NCBI GenBank assembly: GCA_948099385.1 | Contig: CANUEZ040000182.1 | Span: 19,159,501-19,223,500 of the forward strand | Length of the DNA stretch: 64,000 nucleotides | Source of the DNA: Fasciola hepatica | Taxonomy: Eukaryota; Platyhelminthes; Trematoda; Plagiorchiida; Fasciolidae | Reading direction: 5' to 3' | Made by a program: the position numbers and the translations under genes | Shown: positions 12,484 through 24,433 of the stretch, one piece after another | How positions within the stretch are numbered: position 1 is the stretch's first letter | How the letters are laid out: every line of letters starts with the position of its first letter | Notes under the pieces: model-generated | What the model saw: the letters and a program-made list of their open reading frames with translations, nothing else | Told to the model about the DNA's origin: nothing | The model's database searches: none

Positions 12484-15109
12484 TGTTCAAATTTTGACCA
12501 ATGGGAGAAAATACACCTGAATTACTTACAAAAATTCAATAGCCAAATTAGTTTTCCTTAACTCTCCGGTAATGAAGCCCACTTTAGTTGGAACCTACCT
12601 ATGGTCATCTACCCGAAATATTTTGCAACTTGCGGCTTGGCTTATTTTTTCAGACAGTGGGTGAAATATCGGCTTTTCGCCCTCATTAGCCTTCCGTACA
12701 AATACCATTGGCTCCTGATTTCATCTCAACAATTTACCTTAACCGCTTTGTTGCCTTAATGAACCTGCAAAGTCTCATATCGATGTGATTTCTTAGGGAG
12801 AAGAAGTTGTGTTTTTAATCTCTTCACACATCTTGGAATCTTTGAGTACCATTAAGAATCCTAGCAGTGAACTACAAGGTGTTTCGTTGATTTTCAAGCC
12901 ATTTATTATTCTGCTAAGGTCGAGCGTTTCTGGAACACGCTGGGAACAGATGGGATGCCTCATAAGTACATAAGACAGTTGAGGTGGTATTATTCGGTTT
13001 GGCAGGGGAGTGTCTCCTTCCGGAATTTCCGCTCATTTCCGATGTCTGTCAAGATTCCTTCCCGGTAACAGTCCTGTTCGATTGCAACCTAGACCGAGTG
13101 ATACATTATGTCCTCATCGGCTACAGGGGATACATTCAACTAAGTCGAGAGGCATATGTCATGAGTCTTTAATTTTCTGACGGTACTGTCGTCCTGGCTG
13201 ATGAACTTGACGTAAAAATAATAAGTACAACGAAGGGTCTGTGACGAGGAGTTCACTCATATTAGGACAGAGCTAAGAACTAGCTTGGACAGATTGACAT
13301 CATGTTTGCAGATAAAACTGAATAACACCCATTTATGTAGAAATGGCAATTACAAACCGTGATTTGTCTAGAAAGTGAATTGTCCAAAATATTGTGCGGC
13401 TTTGGGATGCATATGAATCACCGAATTCGGAGGAAACCTTGTATGCTAAATTCTACCAGCATCATCGTTTTCCAAATCAAACATGCACATTCCGTTCAGA
13501 TGCATTGAATGTCCACAAACATGATTTCGTACTAACGGAACTCAGATTGTTAACAATTTTTAATCAAAGAAGTTCATGCCGGTTGTACCGGGTATCATGA
13601 TACACATCGATCTACCCACCACACGTGATGATTTACTGGCTTGATGGGATTACCCATTCAATGGACAATGGTTTTGAAATCATTTGTGCTTGATAGGGAC
13701 CTTCATGTTGTTAACATAATTACGAAAAAAATCACATTCTTCCAAAAACATACCCTTGTTCGTTTGAGTTGAAGTGTTGTGCGTGCCTGAGTAGTGTTGA
13801 ATTTCATGAGAATAATACAAAACTGTGAATCAAGAGGTTGAACCTAATTTGAATATGATTCATGAGAGTTAATTCTGAAACACCATACTGATGGTAAATG
13901 ATTTGATTTTCATGTATTGTGATTTAGCTTGCGTTATCAGCACCCGTCTCATCACTACAAGCCATGAGGTATTGTGCAACTATTTCATTCTAGGTTGGAT
14001 TCCTCAACAGTGCCTATCCAACGAATCGTAACTGAGCCTAGCACACACGATGACCGATTTTGATTCACACACTATTATCCGACTATACGGGTTGTACCCT
14101 AACGGTTTATCAATCATCACAACTACTGGAAGCCTCACTCTGCATTCTGGGCCTGTATTCAGCGCCATCAAGTCGTTTCATAAACAGAATCGCTGCGGAT
14201 AATTCTTACCAATGTCGAAACATGGGTAAAGTGGTTCCATACAATTAAGTGATGGATGAAGCATTGAATATGCGTGAATAACTAAATTATCAAGATTTTG
14301 GTAATCAATCACTGTCGTGAGACATGTGGAAAGTAAACTTGTGACTGACAGCAGCTTGGTTAGGATAAATTATTATGCATTGTAAAGTAAAACTGTTTAC
14401 TTCGCGGTCCGCTGATACTGGTTTCCTTGGTTTGGAATTGTTAAACATTGGCTCATACTTCCATATCAGCTGTCTTCAAACACAAGAGAGAGAATGCGTA
14501 GCCAGATCGTCAACTGCTGTTTTAAGACAACGGATTTCCAGATAGGACGATAATGTCACGTGTTTGATAATATTAGGTGGTTTGGTGTAAAGCATTTTGA
14601 AATGTCAGTGGGAATGGCTCATTATTCTCCAACTTTTTCACGCTATTCACCGAAGCCGTGGCAACGTAAATGGGGAGACTAAGTGAATTAAACTTGTTTA
14701 TCCTGTCAGCCATCCCCCTCTGGTGGTTTCGAGAAACTTTCCCACCCATCTGCTGATACCACATACGTCATTAAAGGAAATAAACTGACATGGGTATTAT
14801 TGTTAGTGATTCTTTTTAATGACAGCTGTATGTAATAGCGAGACCCTACAAAGTTGTGCATATACTAGAACGACAATCTTCCCAGGCGTAAAAGTCCAAT
14901 ACCCATGTTATATCATTGTCTGAACTACTCACGATGAGATAGCCGAACCCATGCATTATCTCTAACCTCCTCAGTCTCCATGACCAGAAACAGTACATAC
15001 ATCGATGTCAATAGAATTGGCTGAAGTGTTAACCCAATCAGTCACAGGACTCTTCAGTTCATCAGTGTTACCTTAAGGACTATATGGAGAATAGAAAAGC
15101 GCTACCAAT
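12484..15109. other. No recognisable gene
   Basis: Short frames only (the longest is 68 codons, at 13,394-13,600). No protein motif, RNA gene or clear repeat was seen. A small tract of RNA polymerase III-like boxes was looked for and not found. Confidence 0.35.
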
Positions 15110-16270
15110 TTTCTTTTGTCCCCAGGCGTTTCGAAGGCGTCTGTGATTAACTATCGTTCTGTTTATTTAACATTCATCATTGGTAAGATGCTCGAACGCC
15201 TAGTGAATTTCCTCCTCAGTGAACACGTCAGGAGTCGTCAACTACTATGTCTTCAACAACAAAAGTTTTGGTGAAATAACTGCGTGTATTCAATGCTTTG
15301 CTCACTCTTCAAGACTGATTGAAGATCAACTCAACAGTCACCCCACAGAGCTAATCTTTGTAAACTTCATCTTAGCATTCGATAAGGTACCGCACAAACT
15401 AACAAAGCGGGAACTCGGGGTGCTTGTTTTTGTTGAAAAACCATTGCTTCACTGAGTCGGGGTTTTTTAAACACAAGAAAGTTTTCTTGGGTCCCACGAT
15501 CACTACTGCGTTGCTTCACTGCCTACGATGGAGGTCCGCAGAATTAGCTTTGGGGCCACTGCTCTTTCGATGTATTTAGGCAACATGAATTCCGTTTTCC
15601 AATCACCTAACCTCATTTTAGCAGAAAGCATTGAAATTCGGCAGGCAGTCAGGCCTTGATTGGCCAGTTTTATGGAGATATCTGGACCATCTGGGTCACT
15701 GCTTCGAGATACGGCAACTACCAGTAAATATGGAGAAGTGCGCTTATATGAGCATGTGGAGACTGGGGAGTGGCACATGGTAAAACCCACGCTGGACAGT
15801 CATCCGTTATTCATTTGTGACAAAGGCCTTGGTGAGTGAGAAGCATCGGTTTCAGAGCCCATGTCCAATACGCACAAGGACCACGCCTCTACTTGGAGAA
15901 CATGAACAGCGATAATTCCCTCTTTTGGTGGATTACTATCGGATGCTTCAAAGTAAAGTACGCTTTTCACGTACGTCCACGATTTGATCAAGGTCATCCC
16001 TCGGCATCCCAATGTACAGCCGCATAAGTCGCTAACCGAAAACGAGTATTGCTGGCTTCCACCGCCTCGTCTTTGGATTACCACGAATAAGGTACGAAGT
16101 TCGTCTCCAGGCTACCGAACTTCTCCCGGAGGCCCATTGTATAGCCCGAGGTGATAACATCTACAACAGGCGTATTCCTCATGGAGAATTCGGGCCGGAG
16201 TTGATGTCTTGTCTTCCTTTACAAACGCAACATTCGGACACGCGGTCATCGGCGACCGCCTATGAAAAAT
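15110..16270 (+). mobile_element. Degraded CR1-like LINE of a second family, copy C
   Basis: At about 15,135 the + strand reads SVINYRSVYLTFIIGKMLER (the NYRPVSLT..GK.LE block), then ACIQCFAHSSRLIEDQ and ELIFVNFILAFDKVPHKL (LDF.KAFDKVPH). GFL.....FSWV......G.PQ......LF.MYLGNM follows as a broken SGVPQGSVLGP block. After 15,720 the thumb and C-terminus appear: VNMEKCAYMS, HPLFICDKGLG, VRPRFDQGHP, and a tail RYEVRLQATELLP....ARGDNIYNRRI ending near 16,270 (Y..RL...L....RRGDLI..Y.I). This tail differs from that of copies A, B and D, so at least two LINE families are present. Frameshifts at about 15,270 and later, plus stops, inactivate it. Confidence 0.72.
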
Positions 16271-17115
16271 CAGCTAATGTGTATACCCCTATTCTATCCC
16301 GTCTCAGATGATGAAATGTTTATGAATTACTCTACCAGCACACGTGGTTTAAGTGACCAATGCCTTTATACTGCAATGAAATCTGTCCGTCCTTTTCAAG
16401 AGGTGGTGGCTGTATGTGTTCATCTGAGTCTTTAATCCAGGTCTAGCTGTTACGAGGCTCAAACAGGATCCTGCGTTTTTACTGTGGGTCGGAAGATTAG
16501 ATGACAATATATCACATCGTGTGTGGCGATGAGTTGAGGGATTTACTACATTGAGGGATAGGAATGGGTTTGGGGTCTAACATCCATTTCATGGATGATC
16601 CAGAACTAAACAAATACAAACACAAATAGATTTCTGGAAAGTGGATTATAAGAATCAAGCTAGACCACAGTACGTGTGAACTCAAAACCAGAATAAGTGA
16701 GTTCCTTTACCTGGCTGTGAACCTTCAAGTTATATCCTCCAGTTTACCTATGATCCTCCAGCATGACTAATCTCCACTGTAACTCTTGCTACATCATCCC
16801 ATTAAAGTAAATGAGAAAGAGAATTTGGTCCCGGAGAGACAGTTTTGAGACTATCTAGCACATTCAATGTGACATTTCCATTTAGAATGCAATATGTGGG
16901 AAAAAACCCTTAAATGATACTTATTTGCTTTTCAAAGCTATTGAAAGCTTCTCAACATCCGCATATTTACCGCTCAAACATTGGTAACATAGTATCATGG
17001 ATTATATACATGATCTTCGTATCGAAGAAATGTGATTGGTCGCCTGTTTTAGGAATGCCAGATATGTAGTGGCAGGGTAAAGCTATTTATGTTGACGCAG
17101 GTGAATAGTGAGAAA
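16271..17115. other. No recognisable gene
   Basis: The first 200 bases may be the end of LINE copy C. The rest shows only short frames and no motif. Confidence 0.35.
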
Positions 17116-17798
17116 GATCATTCGATCAGTCTGTCACACACATGAACAATTTACAAGTGAATCATACCGTTCATCTGCAGGTTGTATTCCAGATCATGAT
17201 ATCCATGATGGTGAACTGATCAATGAAACCTCTACATCAAGATTTCCTTATGTTTACACTTGTCCAACAAATAAATTCACACGCACATTTATTCATGGAT
17301 ATTTGTTTGGCAAATTTCGATTATTCTTTATTCTTTCAGTGTGGGAACAGTATAATCCATTTGTGAACTGTTCCAAATTCCATTATAGACTTGTTGATCA
17401 GCTTGCAAGTTGCATGCGGTACTGTTGAAGCATTAGCTTTGTCCGTGTGTAGATTCTAATCCAACTAAGATCAACTGCCTCACATAAATTAGAGCTAATA
17501 AATAATGGCCGAACAAGACTTAGATACAGTTGTATGTATTCTGAAACGGAATCGAGCCAAGTGTCACTGGTGAGCTTACTTACCATTTTTCGGTTTCTGT
17601 TGAACACTTCTTTTACCTGTTTGTAATGCAGTGCGATAGGTGTGATTTTTATGATGAGCCTAGTAGGGATCAGGCTGTTCAGGTAAGTCACAGCTAGTTT
17701 CACGTGGAGTAGTAATGAAATTGTTGAAAATCACTTGCAATAATGATTTCTCGAGTAAAATTTCGATTTTCATTCATTTTGTCGGGTGAGAGGAGAGC
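17116..17798. repeat. Dispersed duplicated segment, copy 2
   Basis: This is the second copy of the segment at 328-1,011. Similarity begins at 'atcattcgatcagtctgtca' and ends at the same point as in copy 1, after 'gagaggagagc'. Flanks are unrelated on both sides. The high similarity shows that the duplication is recent compared with the retroelement relics around it. Confidence 0.9.
17505..17682 (+). CDS. First two exons of a small putative membrane-anchored protein, copy 2 (partial)
   Basis: Exon 1 is 17,505-17,569 (MAEQDLDTVV...), the intron is 17,570-17,631 (62 bp, GTGAGC...TGCAG), and exon 2 is 17,632-17,682 (51 bp) followed by GTAAGT. The hydrophobic block reads AIGVIFMMSLVGIRLF. A good acceptor lies downstream (tract ending 'tcgttttag', just after 17,900). 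Joining there in phase would add a short C-terminus with two cysteines (SCSNCAIVLPTNIIPRLT) and a stop, for about 57 residues in total. That third exon lies outside the duplicated unit and is speculative. The function is unknown. Confidence 0.42.
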
Positions 17799-18321
17799 GG
17801 CTGATGAACGCACTGAGCAATACGGTGCTGAGAAGCAATCTACAGCATAATCCATGTACTGTTGGATTTTAATATCACGTTTGTACTAAACAATCATATT
17901 TATTCGTTTTAGTTGTTCTAACTGTGCTATTGTTTTACCGACCAATATTATCCCACGGTTGACATAATGGAAGCGAATAATCAGAACGTGAAGATTAGAA
18001 GTGTTGGACGGTAGTGTTATCCATGATTTCCAATTAGTTCTTGCTTCATGTGAGGCTGGCCATGTTACTACGTGACACTCACCCGTGAACTCGCCGATCT
18101 GTTGAGAAGAATACCTGCATAGCTGTTCAACGCAAGAAACTCCGGTGACTTTTGCATTCGGTAGAAACACGCGTTCGTGCTTTCGTGTACATCAACAGGT
18201 CGCACTCAGTCGGGGTTTAGTCGTATCACTCTGTTCGATAATGGCTACTCATTAGGTTCCCGCTTTAAAATGATATTCAATCGCTGATTCTTTTGCTTGT
18301 ATTTTCACTTATTCAACAGTG

Positions 18322-18323
<2 letters not shown>
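17799..18323. other. Unique sequence 3' of the duplicated segment
   Basis: It contains the possible third exon of the small gene (acceptor shortly before 17,912). Otherwise no feature is visible. Confidence 0.3.

Positions 18324-18380
<57 letters not shown>
18324..18380. repeat. (TA)n microsatellite
   Basis: A pure alternating TA tract of about 57 bp lies directly 5' of LINE copy D. The IYIYIY open frames on both strands here are artefacts of the tract. Confidence 0.98.
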
Positions 18381-18381
<1 letters not shown>

Positions 18382-18787
18382 GACTTGTCATTCTTCCATT
18401 TGTCCGTCGATGTGTTCTCCCAGTCTTACTCTGTTGCTCTCTCGTAATCTTTTCTGATCTACTAAGGGAAGATTTTATCATTCTACGCCGCGGCCCAGCC
18501 ATTGGCAGTCCTTACCCTTGATTTCCATGGGTTGTCTTATGTCCGAAGTTTGCGATATGCACATTATAGCCTTTGAAAAACTCTTCAAGAATATTCTTAC
18601 GGACCACACCCATCCCCTGTACCGTGACTTATATGCATACCGTTCGCATCACTCCACACGTTCCGAATTTAGACTTATCCCATCCAGCATAAATGTCTAT
18701 CGTTACTCTACAGTGTCTTGCTTAGCACGCGTTCTGGTTGACAGGAGGAAAGCCACAGAGGAGTTTCGGACTAACCTTGGTGATTGA
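18381..18787 (+). mobile_element. 3' end of a CR1/Jockey-type LINE, copy D
   Basis: Only the post-RT region remains. The frames read LPVLLCCSLVIFSDLLRED (LLYCSPVIF..LL..D block), FIILRRG, then HPLYRDLYAYRSHHSTRSEF, YSTVSCLARVLVDRRK and EEFRTNL. The last part is one frame (18,518-18,787). It is the same C-terminal tail as in copies A and B. The element is strongly 5'-truncated and starts at the edge of a TA microsatellite. Confidence 0.68.
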
Positions 18788-19394
18788 ACCAGTTTTATTT
18801 CTAAAGTAACTATTTTTAAGCGTATTTCAAAGTGTTAATGATCAGTTCTTCCTCTGTTTGGATGAAATATGAGTTTTGTTAAGTTGCTTAATTCTTTAAT
18901 ACAGTACCATACCATGCAATACAATGGAATGTTAAAAAGGGTCAACATGGGGACTCGCATGGGCGCTCCATTCTCAACCATTTCAAACGATGAAAGCAAT
19001 GCGTCCTAGTCAGCATATGATACCTCGATTTGTGTAAATCCTCATATAAAATGGTTTGAGGAGCTACTTGGTTGTCAGAAATCAAATGATGGAAGCCTCG
19101 GGTCAAATATCTCGAGTAAGCATGATCCGACACTCTGATCCCTGGAAAATGGTAACCCAGCGATACCGATGTTAAGCAACACTAGATGCAAAACTGCTCT
19201 TTAGGTCTTCCACGAATCCCTTTTTTTTTTTGATCCAGCGCGTTACATCCCACTTGGGAAATCTCCGTAATATGCTCCACCTGATGAAAATAACTGCCAC
19301 AAAAGTGGCGAACCACGGATTTCGAAAATGTCTACAGTAGTTCAGCCGGAACTGCTTGAAAAATGTTCCGTCTTTAGGAAAAAGGTTTTTGACC
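18788..19394. other. No recognisable gene
   Basis: This may begin with the 3' UTR of LINE copy D. An 11-base T run lies near 19,222. Nothing else was seen. Confidence 0.35.
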
Positions 19395-19620
19395 AGCTGC
19401 CTTTGGAATTATGACAGTAACTGACTTACTCTCTTTGATCACTTTTACGTGTGTTGTAGCCCCTGAAAATATCAGTAGAAAGAGAAATAAATTCATGTCT
19501 CCGTGTTTCTATCACATCCATTATGAAATTATCAACAGAAGGGCTAGAAGAAATGATATCAGGCTTTCTTTTGGCTGTTGTATTTTTAGAACTCAACGTC
19601 CAAATGGTTACACAGAAAGG
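19395..19620. repeat. Divergent dispersed repeat, copy 2
   Basis: Counterpart of 1,895-2,100 in the same orientation, with many mismatches. Weaker similarity may continue to about 19,720 (a 'GTCACCAAATTGG' block against 'ATCACCAGATTGG' at about 2,120). Confidence 0.5.
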
Positions 19621-19795
19621 AAACGTCCTAAACTGCTGGGCGCACCTTCACTTTGTCGTTAAGCAAACGGTCACCAAATTGGAAACTGTGAATACATTGC
19701 TCTCAGGAACACAAAATAAGCGGCTGCGGACAAGCAGACACGGTGCATGAGAATGTGGATAGTCTCCGCTGGGCTGGCGTAATACGTTTTGGCAA

Positions 19796-19809
19796 CCCCC
19801 CCCCCCCCC
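19796..19809. repeat. Poly(C) run
   Basis: Fourteen consecutive C residues, forming a G-run on the minus strand. It may be prone to length change. Confidence 0.95.
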
Positions 19810-22800
19810 TATAAGTTTGCGGAATGCAATGTCACGCGGTACATGCAGACCAACCCAAACAGCACCATCTACTCTCATTTTATCTCATTTACTTAACAGA
19901 TCTTTCAGGGGAGGCTAAGAAACTAAGCTTATGAACGCAAGCTTTTGTGGAACTACTTTATTGCCTAGTAGACTGGACGTAAATATGAAGCGGCTACGAG
20001 TGCAACCTCAAACCTGAAGGTCGGACTTAGCAGTCAGTGGTAGCGAGAGTCCCTTAAGGTGTCGAGAACATTGTTTTGAATCATTATTCTCATGACTCTC
20101 CGTGGTTACTTTTGAAATTTAGGGCCTTTAGGTTGAGGTCTAGACCCCACACGGTTGGTGATGATCTAAGCTACTCGTGGGACCAATTAGTTTGCTAGCA
20201 GGAAATAGTCTTATTGTGACAAGGACGACAAAATACGGTAGGATACTTGTATTCCAAAGGCCAAAAATGTCAGGTCGACGGAACACATACAATCGTTTAT
20301 ATAGGGCCTTTTCCAAACTGCGCGTCACCAACATTGCTCTTGCGGCTGTTTGAGTGCTTCGGCTGCTTTCTGGCCAGTTGCACATGGCCGATAGTTTCAT
20401 TCTCTTGGCGATTATTTTAATTTGGTTGGTCCGATTGCCTCAGTTGACAGCTTGATTGTCAACCCTTCATCTGGGCTATTTTGTTGGTTGCCGGAGATCT
20501 CGCTGCTTCACCTCTGCTAGTCGGTATGCCTCCTTCTATGTGCTTCGGGAAGCTTTCAGCATATTTGCTGTCTGTTCTTTTGTCTGTGACCCTCGGTTGG
20601 GTCGTCCGCCCGCCTGGATATTCACACAATTCCCTTGCTCCAGCTTTCCTCGTTACAATTTGAAGGCAGAAAGTATTAGGAAATGAGCTGTTCGGACCGC
20701 AGATACACCCCATCCATGTTTACTAAAGCTGTTTGTGTCAAAACGCCATATACCATCATAATCTACTCAGCTTACCCCTCCACATTCTCTTTAGAATAGG
20801 CAGACGATAAAAAAAATCAACTTAAGATTCATGCACACAATGTTTGTACCATGGGTCATTCACCACGTCCACAAAGGACTAACCCGTGTCAACTTCCGCA
20901 GTGCGGTGACAACTTATTAGGAGCAAACCACATAGGAGAACAAAATCATTTGTACACTTATACTCTTTTTTAAGTTATCCTATACAAACCCAACTTATGC
21001 ACTGTCAGGAAACACTAAAAAAGCCGCTTAGAGTGATATTGGTGAAAAGAGGTTCTGACTAATAAGCCGGTGCCCTGGCAGAAAGCAAAATATAAAACTA
21101 ATCAGTGACGGAGCCAGGTAAGTTCAACTATGAATCTCTGACTGTAAGCCCACTCAAATTTAGACTAAGCTGATACCGAACCCGGACAGATCAATACTCT
21201 GTCTGCGTATACCACTGAATGATATTTTCTTCAACACATGGCAGTCATACACCTCTGTTTATGCAATATCTGCATTGTCCTTTATATTAGGCAATGTTGG
21301 CGTGAATATAAATCGCCCAATTCGGAAAAAGTTTCGAAAAATAAAATCTAAAACCCCCCATCATTTTGACTATGAAAAATATACTCTTCTTTGTGACGTT
21401 ATGGCTGTTCAAAAACATGACTTTTTACCAACCAAATGAAAGTAGCAAACGAATTTTGATGAGCCAAATACCGGCGACGTATTCAAACGCGATCCGTGGA
21501 ATCTCATGGGAAAACAAACTGATGTCTTTGTCATGCTCATGCGGCATGTTGAAATGGCCAAACGTACACTAAAAGACAGATTTTAAATCCAATTTTGACT
21601 TGTGACGATCTTCATATAATCACTTTATTCCGAAAAGAATCTACTGATGCTTCATTTTTCCTGAAACTTACCTTTTTTCGATTGCCCCAGAATTTTGTGC
21701 GTGTCTAGAGTGGGACGAGTTTTATAATTATTAGAAAATGAGAACCGTGCATCCCAGCTGATTTTGAAACTGATTTGAGAAAACTATTTCGAAAATCATG
21801 TATAATACTGAACAACGTGCTGTATCCATGCACAAATGAACCATTGTGAATCTTGGAAACACTGAATATCTGATTCATTGTTGCTAGGACTCATCTGTAG
21901 TGCACATTCACTCAGTCCGACTGATGCTGGCACCCGATTTCAAGTCACCTAATACTATCCAGCCATGAACATTCTCCAAACAAACCGTTTGGCATCAATG
22001 CTTTACTTCTTCATAACAAGTAAAAGTGTACTTCTGCAGTAAGAGCAGATGCTCCCGTGAGAAGAATACACTGAAGAATGACATTGGTGATTCGCTGGTA
22101 GTTCACTATGAATTAAAAGCAGCTAGTTTCACGATTTGGAATATTTATATTAGTAGTACAAACACATGTGTGGACAAATTTTCTGGGAAGCGCAAAACTG
22201 GTTTCTCGGCTACTGTTATTCATCAAAACATCCCGATTTAAGACCACATCCTTGTCCTTAGCGAGGTCAGCTGAGTCTATTCGACGTAAAACTATCAGCA
22301 AATCACCGTTGTTATTCCTCAGTGGACTTTTCTTACAGAAGTTTCCACTCACACTCCCAATTCAAAAGTTAGGTTGTTATGGAGAAACGCTGATGGAGTG
22401 CACAAATATCAAGGGGAATTGGAGGGCAGAGTAGCAACGGATGCTCCCCCCAGTTAGACGGGCATAACAGAAAAACCTGTCGTGTGCTTTCGAGAAGCTT
22501 CTTCCACTCGCATGTAGATACTACTTGCATAAGAAACAGGCTACTTTATAAAACATCCCTACTTCAGTGGCTCTTTCCGCAGAGCAAAGCCGTTTCCCGC
22601 ACAGTAATTGATTAGTTTCGTGAGTGAAGTATCTGCGAGCAGTTCCTAACAACGATGAAGCCAAGTCACATTATTTCCGTGGTATCCATTTGCAAACTGG
22701 AAATTTATTCTACATAATTTATCAGATTATTAAGTCCTTGGTAATCAATCGCATTTGCGAGATAACTTGCCACAAGTAAGTCCCTTATCCACGGGATCAT

Positions 22801-24388
22801 GAACTTGATGATTACTTGTGTATTATGAAGATGATTACCTGTCTTTTCCTCTACCATCGGATCCCAATAAATAGTATGTTTGTCTTCACAAACAGGTAAC
22901 TTATCACCATAAACAATAAAACCTTGTGAGAGTGGTGGCGCCGGTAGACAACATACACAGAAATTGGTTTTGTCATTGACGGTTTATGAATTAAGCCACT
23001 CGTGACACTTATTTCTGTGTGCATGATTTGACTTCACGAAATCTGTAAATCATGAAAACAGTTACGCAGATTCGTAATATAGCAATCAGAAAAAGTGAAA
23101 CGCTAAACCAGTTATTCGGTTTTGGTTCGTAAGCGCTCGGACATGATGGTAAACTCAAGTGTTTGGGAACATCAAGAGTTCCAAAGCAAATGTCAAATTA
23201 CCAGCTAAAATAAGCATACAATGCTTCAGTTTCTTCATTTTTTTCGCGAGGTCTATGGTAGCATGAATGGAAACAAAAGTGATTGAACCTGTGTATTTTG
23301 TTCACTCTTTTGTCCAAATAGAACAGTTGATAAATTGACAAAACCGTCCTTGTTCGCGGTTCGTTTACGTGGTAACGCATCCATGCATACTAGGGAAACA
23401 CTGGTCCTGTGACTAAGGCGAATTTCATAACTGATCGTATACCACAGAAATACATTTGCTTTATTTCTGATTAACGAAATCAATTCTGATGATCATTTCT
23501 GGCCACAGTAGTTGTTGAAAAAATCAACTATATTCAATCATCTATTTTTTTCCACACTATTCATCTCTAATGCAATACAACTGGGTGCAATCCTGAAACG
23601 GCTCTTATATGCTTTTCCTAACTCTTGAAAAAGTGTCGGAATTTGTGTGTTTATTATGCACTTTTTGTCTGCTTATTCCGATTTCCAGAAAATAAACGAT
23701 TTCCCGAGAATCCAATTCAGCTTTAAAGCAAGCTTCGACGGGGAAATACGACTTGTGCTTTAAGTTAAACCGGTTGGAAAAGCATGAGAAGAAGATCTAT
23801 TGAAGAGTCTGAATCCACATGTGGCGATAAATTCGGATCAGATCAATATCTTTATTAGGAAAATTATACTTTTACATCAATTAATTTAGTGAACGTACCA
23901 TGTTTTGGTTTCACTTGTGTTTTTGTCTTGCCTGTAACGTGATATTTTGCACGATCATTTAAGCGAATCATTGTAGTTGCAGGCTATGTAGATAAAAACG
24001 AATATATCAATAATTAAGTCAGTAGATATCCATTTAATAGGTTTAGACTCGCGGAGTTATTTACAGAATCACAAGCTTCCTGACCTATTGTGCAGACTTT
24101 TGGTTGAAGCTGGTCAATCACACAGTCTACGAATATGTAAATTACTGTCTATGCCTCTGGAGCGCCGGCATTACCTTTTTCAACTTTCAGCATTTAGTGA
24201 AATCTCCCATCGTGAAGTATGGTATTACTATCAGGCCTGAACAAGATTAGCAAAACGATTAGCTGTAAGATTAGGAAATAGAATTAGAGAATTAATGAGA
24301 AATGTGCAACAAGATACATCGATAACATTATCAGAATGACCCTGCCCCCTGCAAATGGGTAACACTGTTGCTGATTTCTACGTAGATG

Positions 24389-24391
<3 letters not shown>
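19810..24391. other. Long stretch without a recognisable gene
   Basis: Only short frames occur, the longest being about 90 codons and overlapping on opposite strands (22,113-22,434). No retroelement motif, RNA gene or convincing exon was found. It is presumably intergenic or intronic. Confidence 0.35.

Positions 24392-24430
<39 letters not shown>
24392..24430. repeat. (TA)n microsatellite
   Basis: About 39 bp of alternating TA. No recognisable element abuts it. Confidence 0.97.

Positions 24431-24433
<3 letters not shown>

Noticed and set aside
15503..16084. Two minus-strand ORFs of about 95 codons
   Set aside because: They lie antisense to the thumb and C-terminal blocks of LINE copy C, which are clear on the + strand.
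17398..17703. Minus-strand ORF across the duplicated segment
   Set aside because: It runs antisense through a well-defined intron with consensus splice sites, and it is shorter and differently framed in the other copy.
18297..18521. ORFs with IYIYIY runs at the TA tracts (also 24,386 and 46,458)
   Set aside because: They are translations of TA microsatellites.
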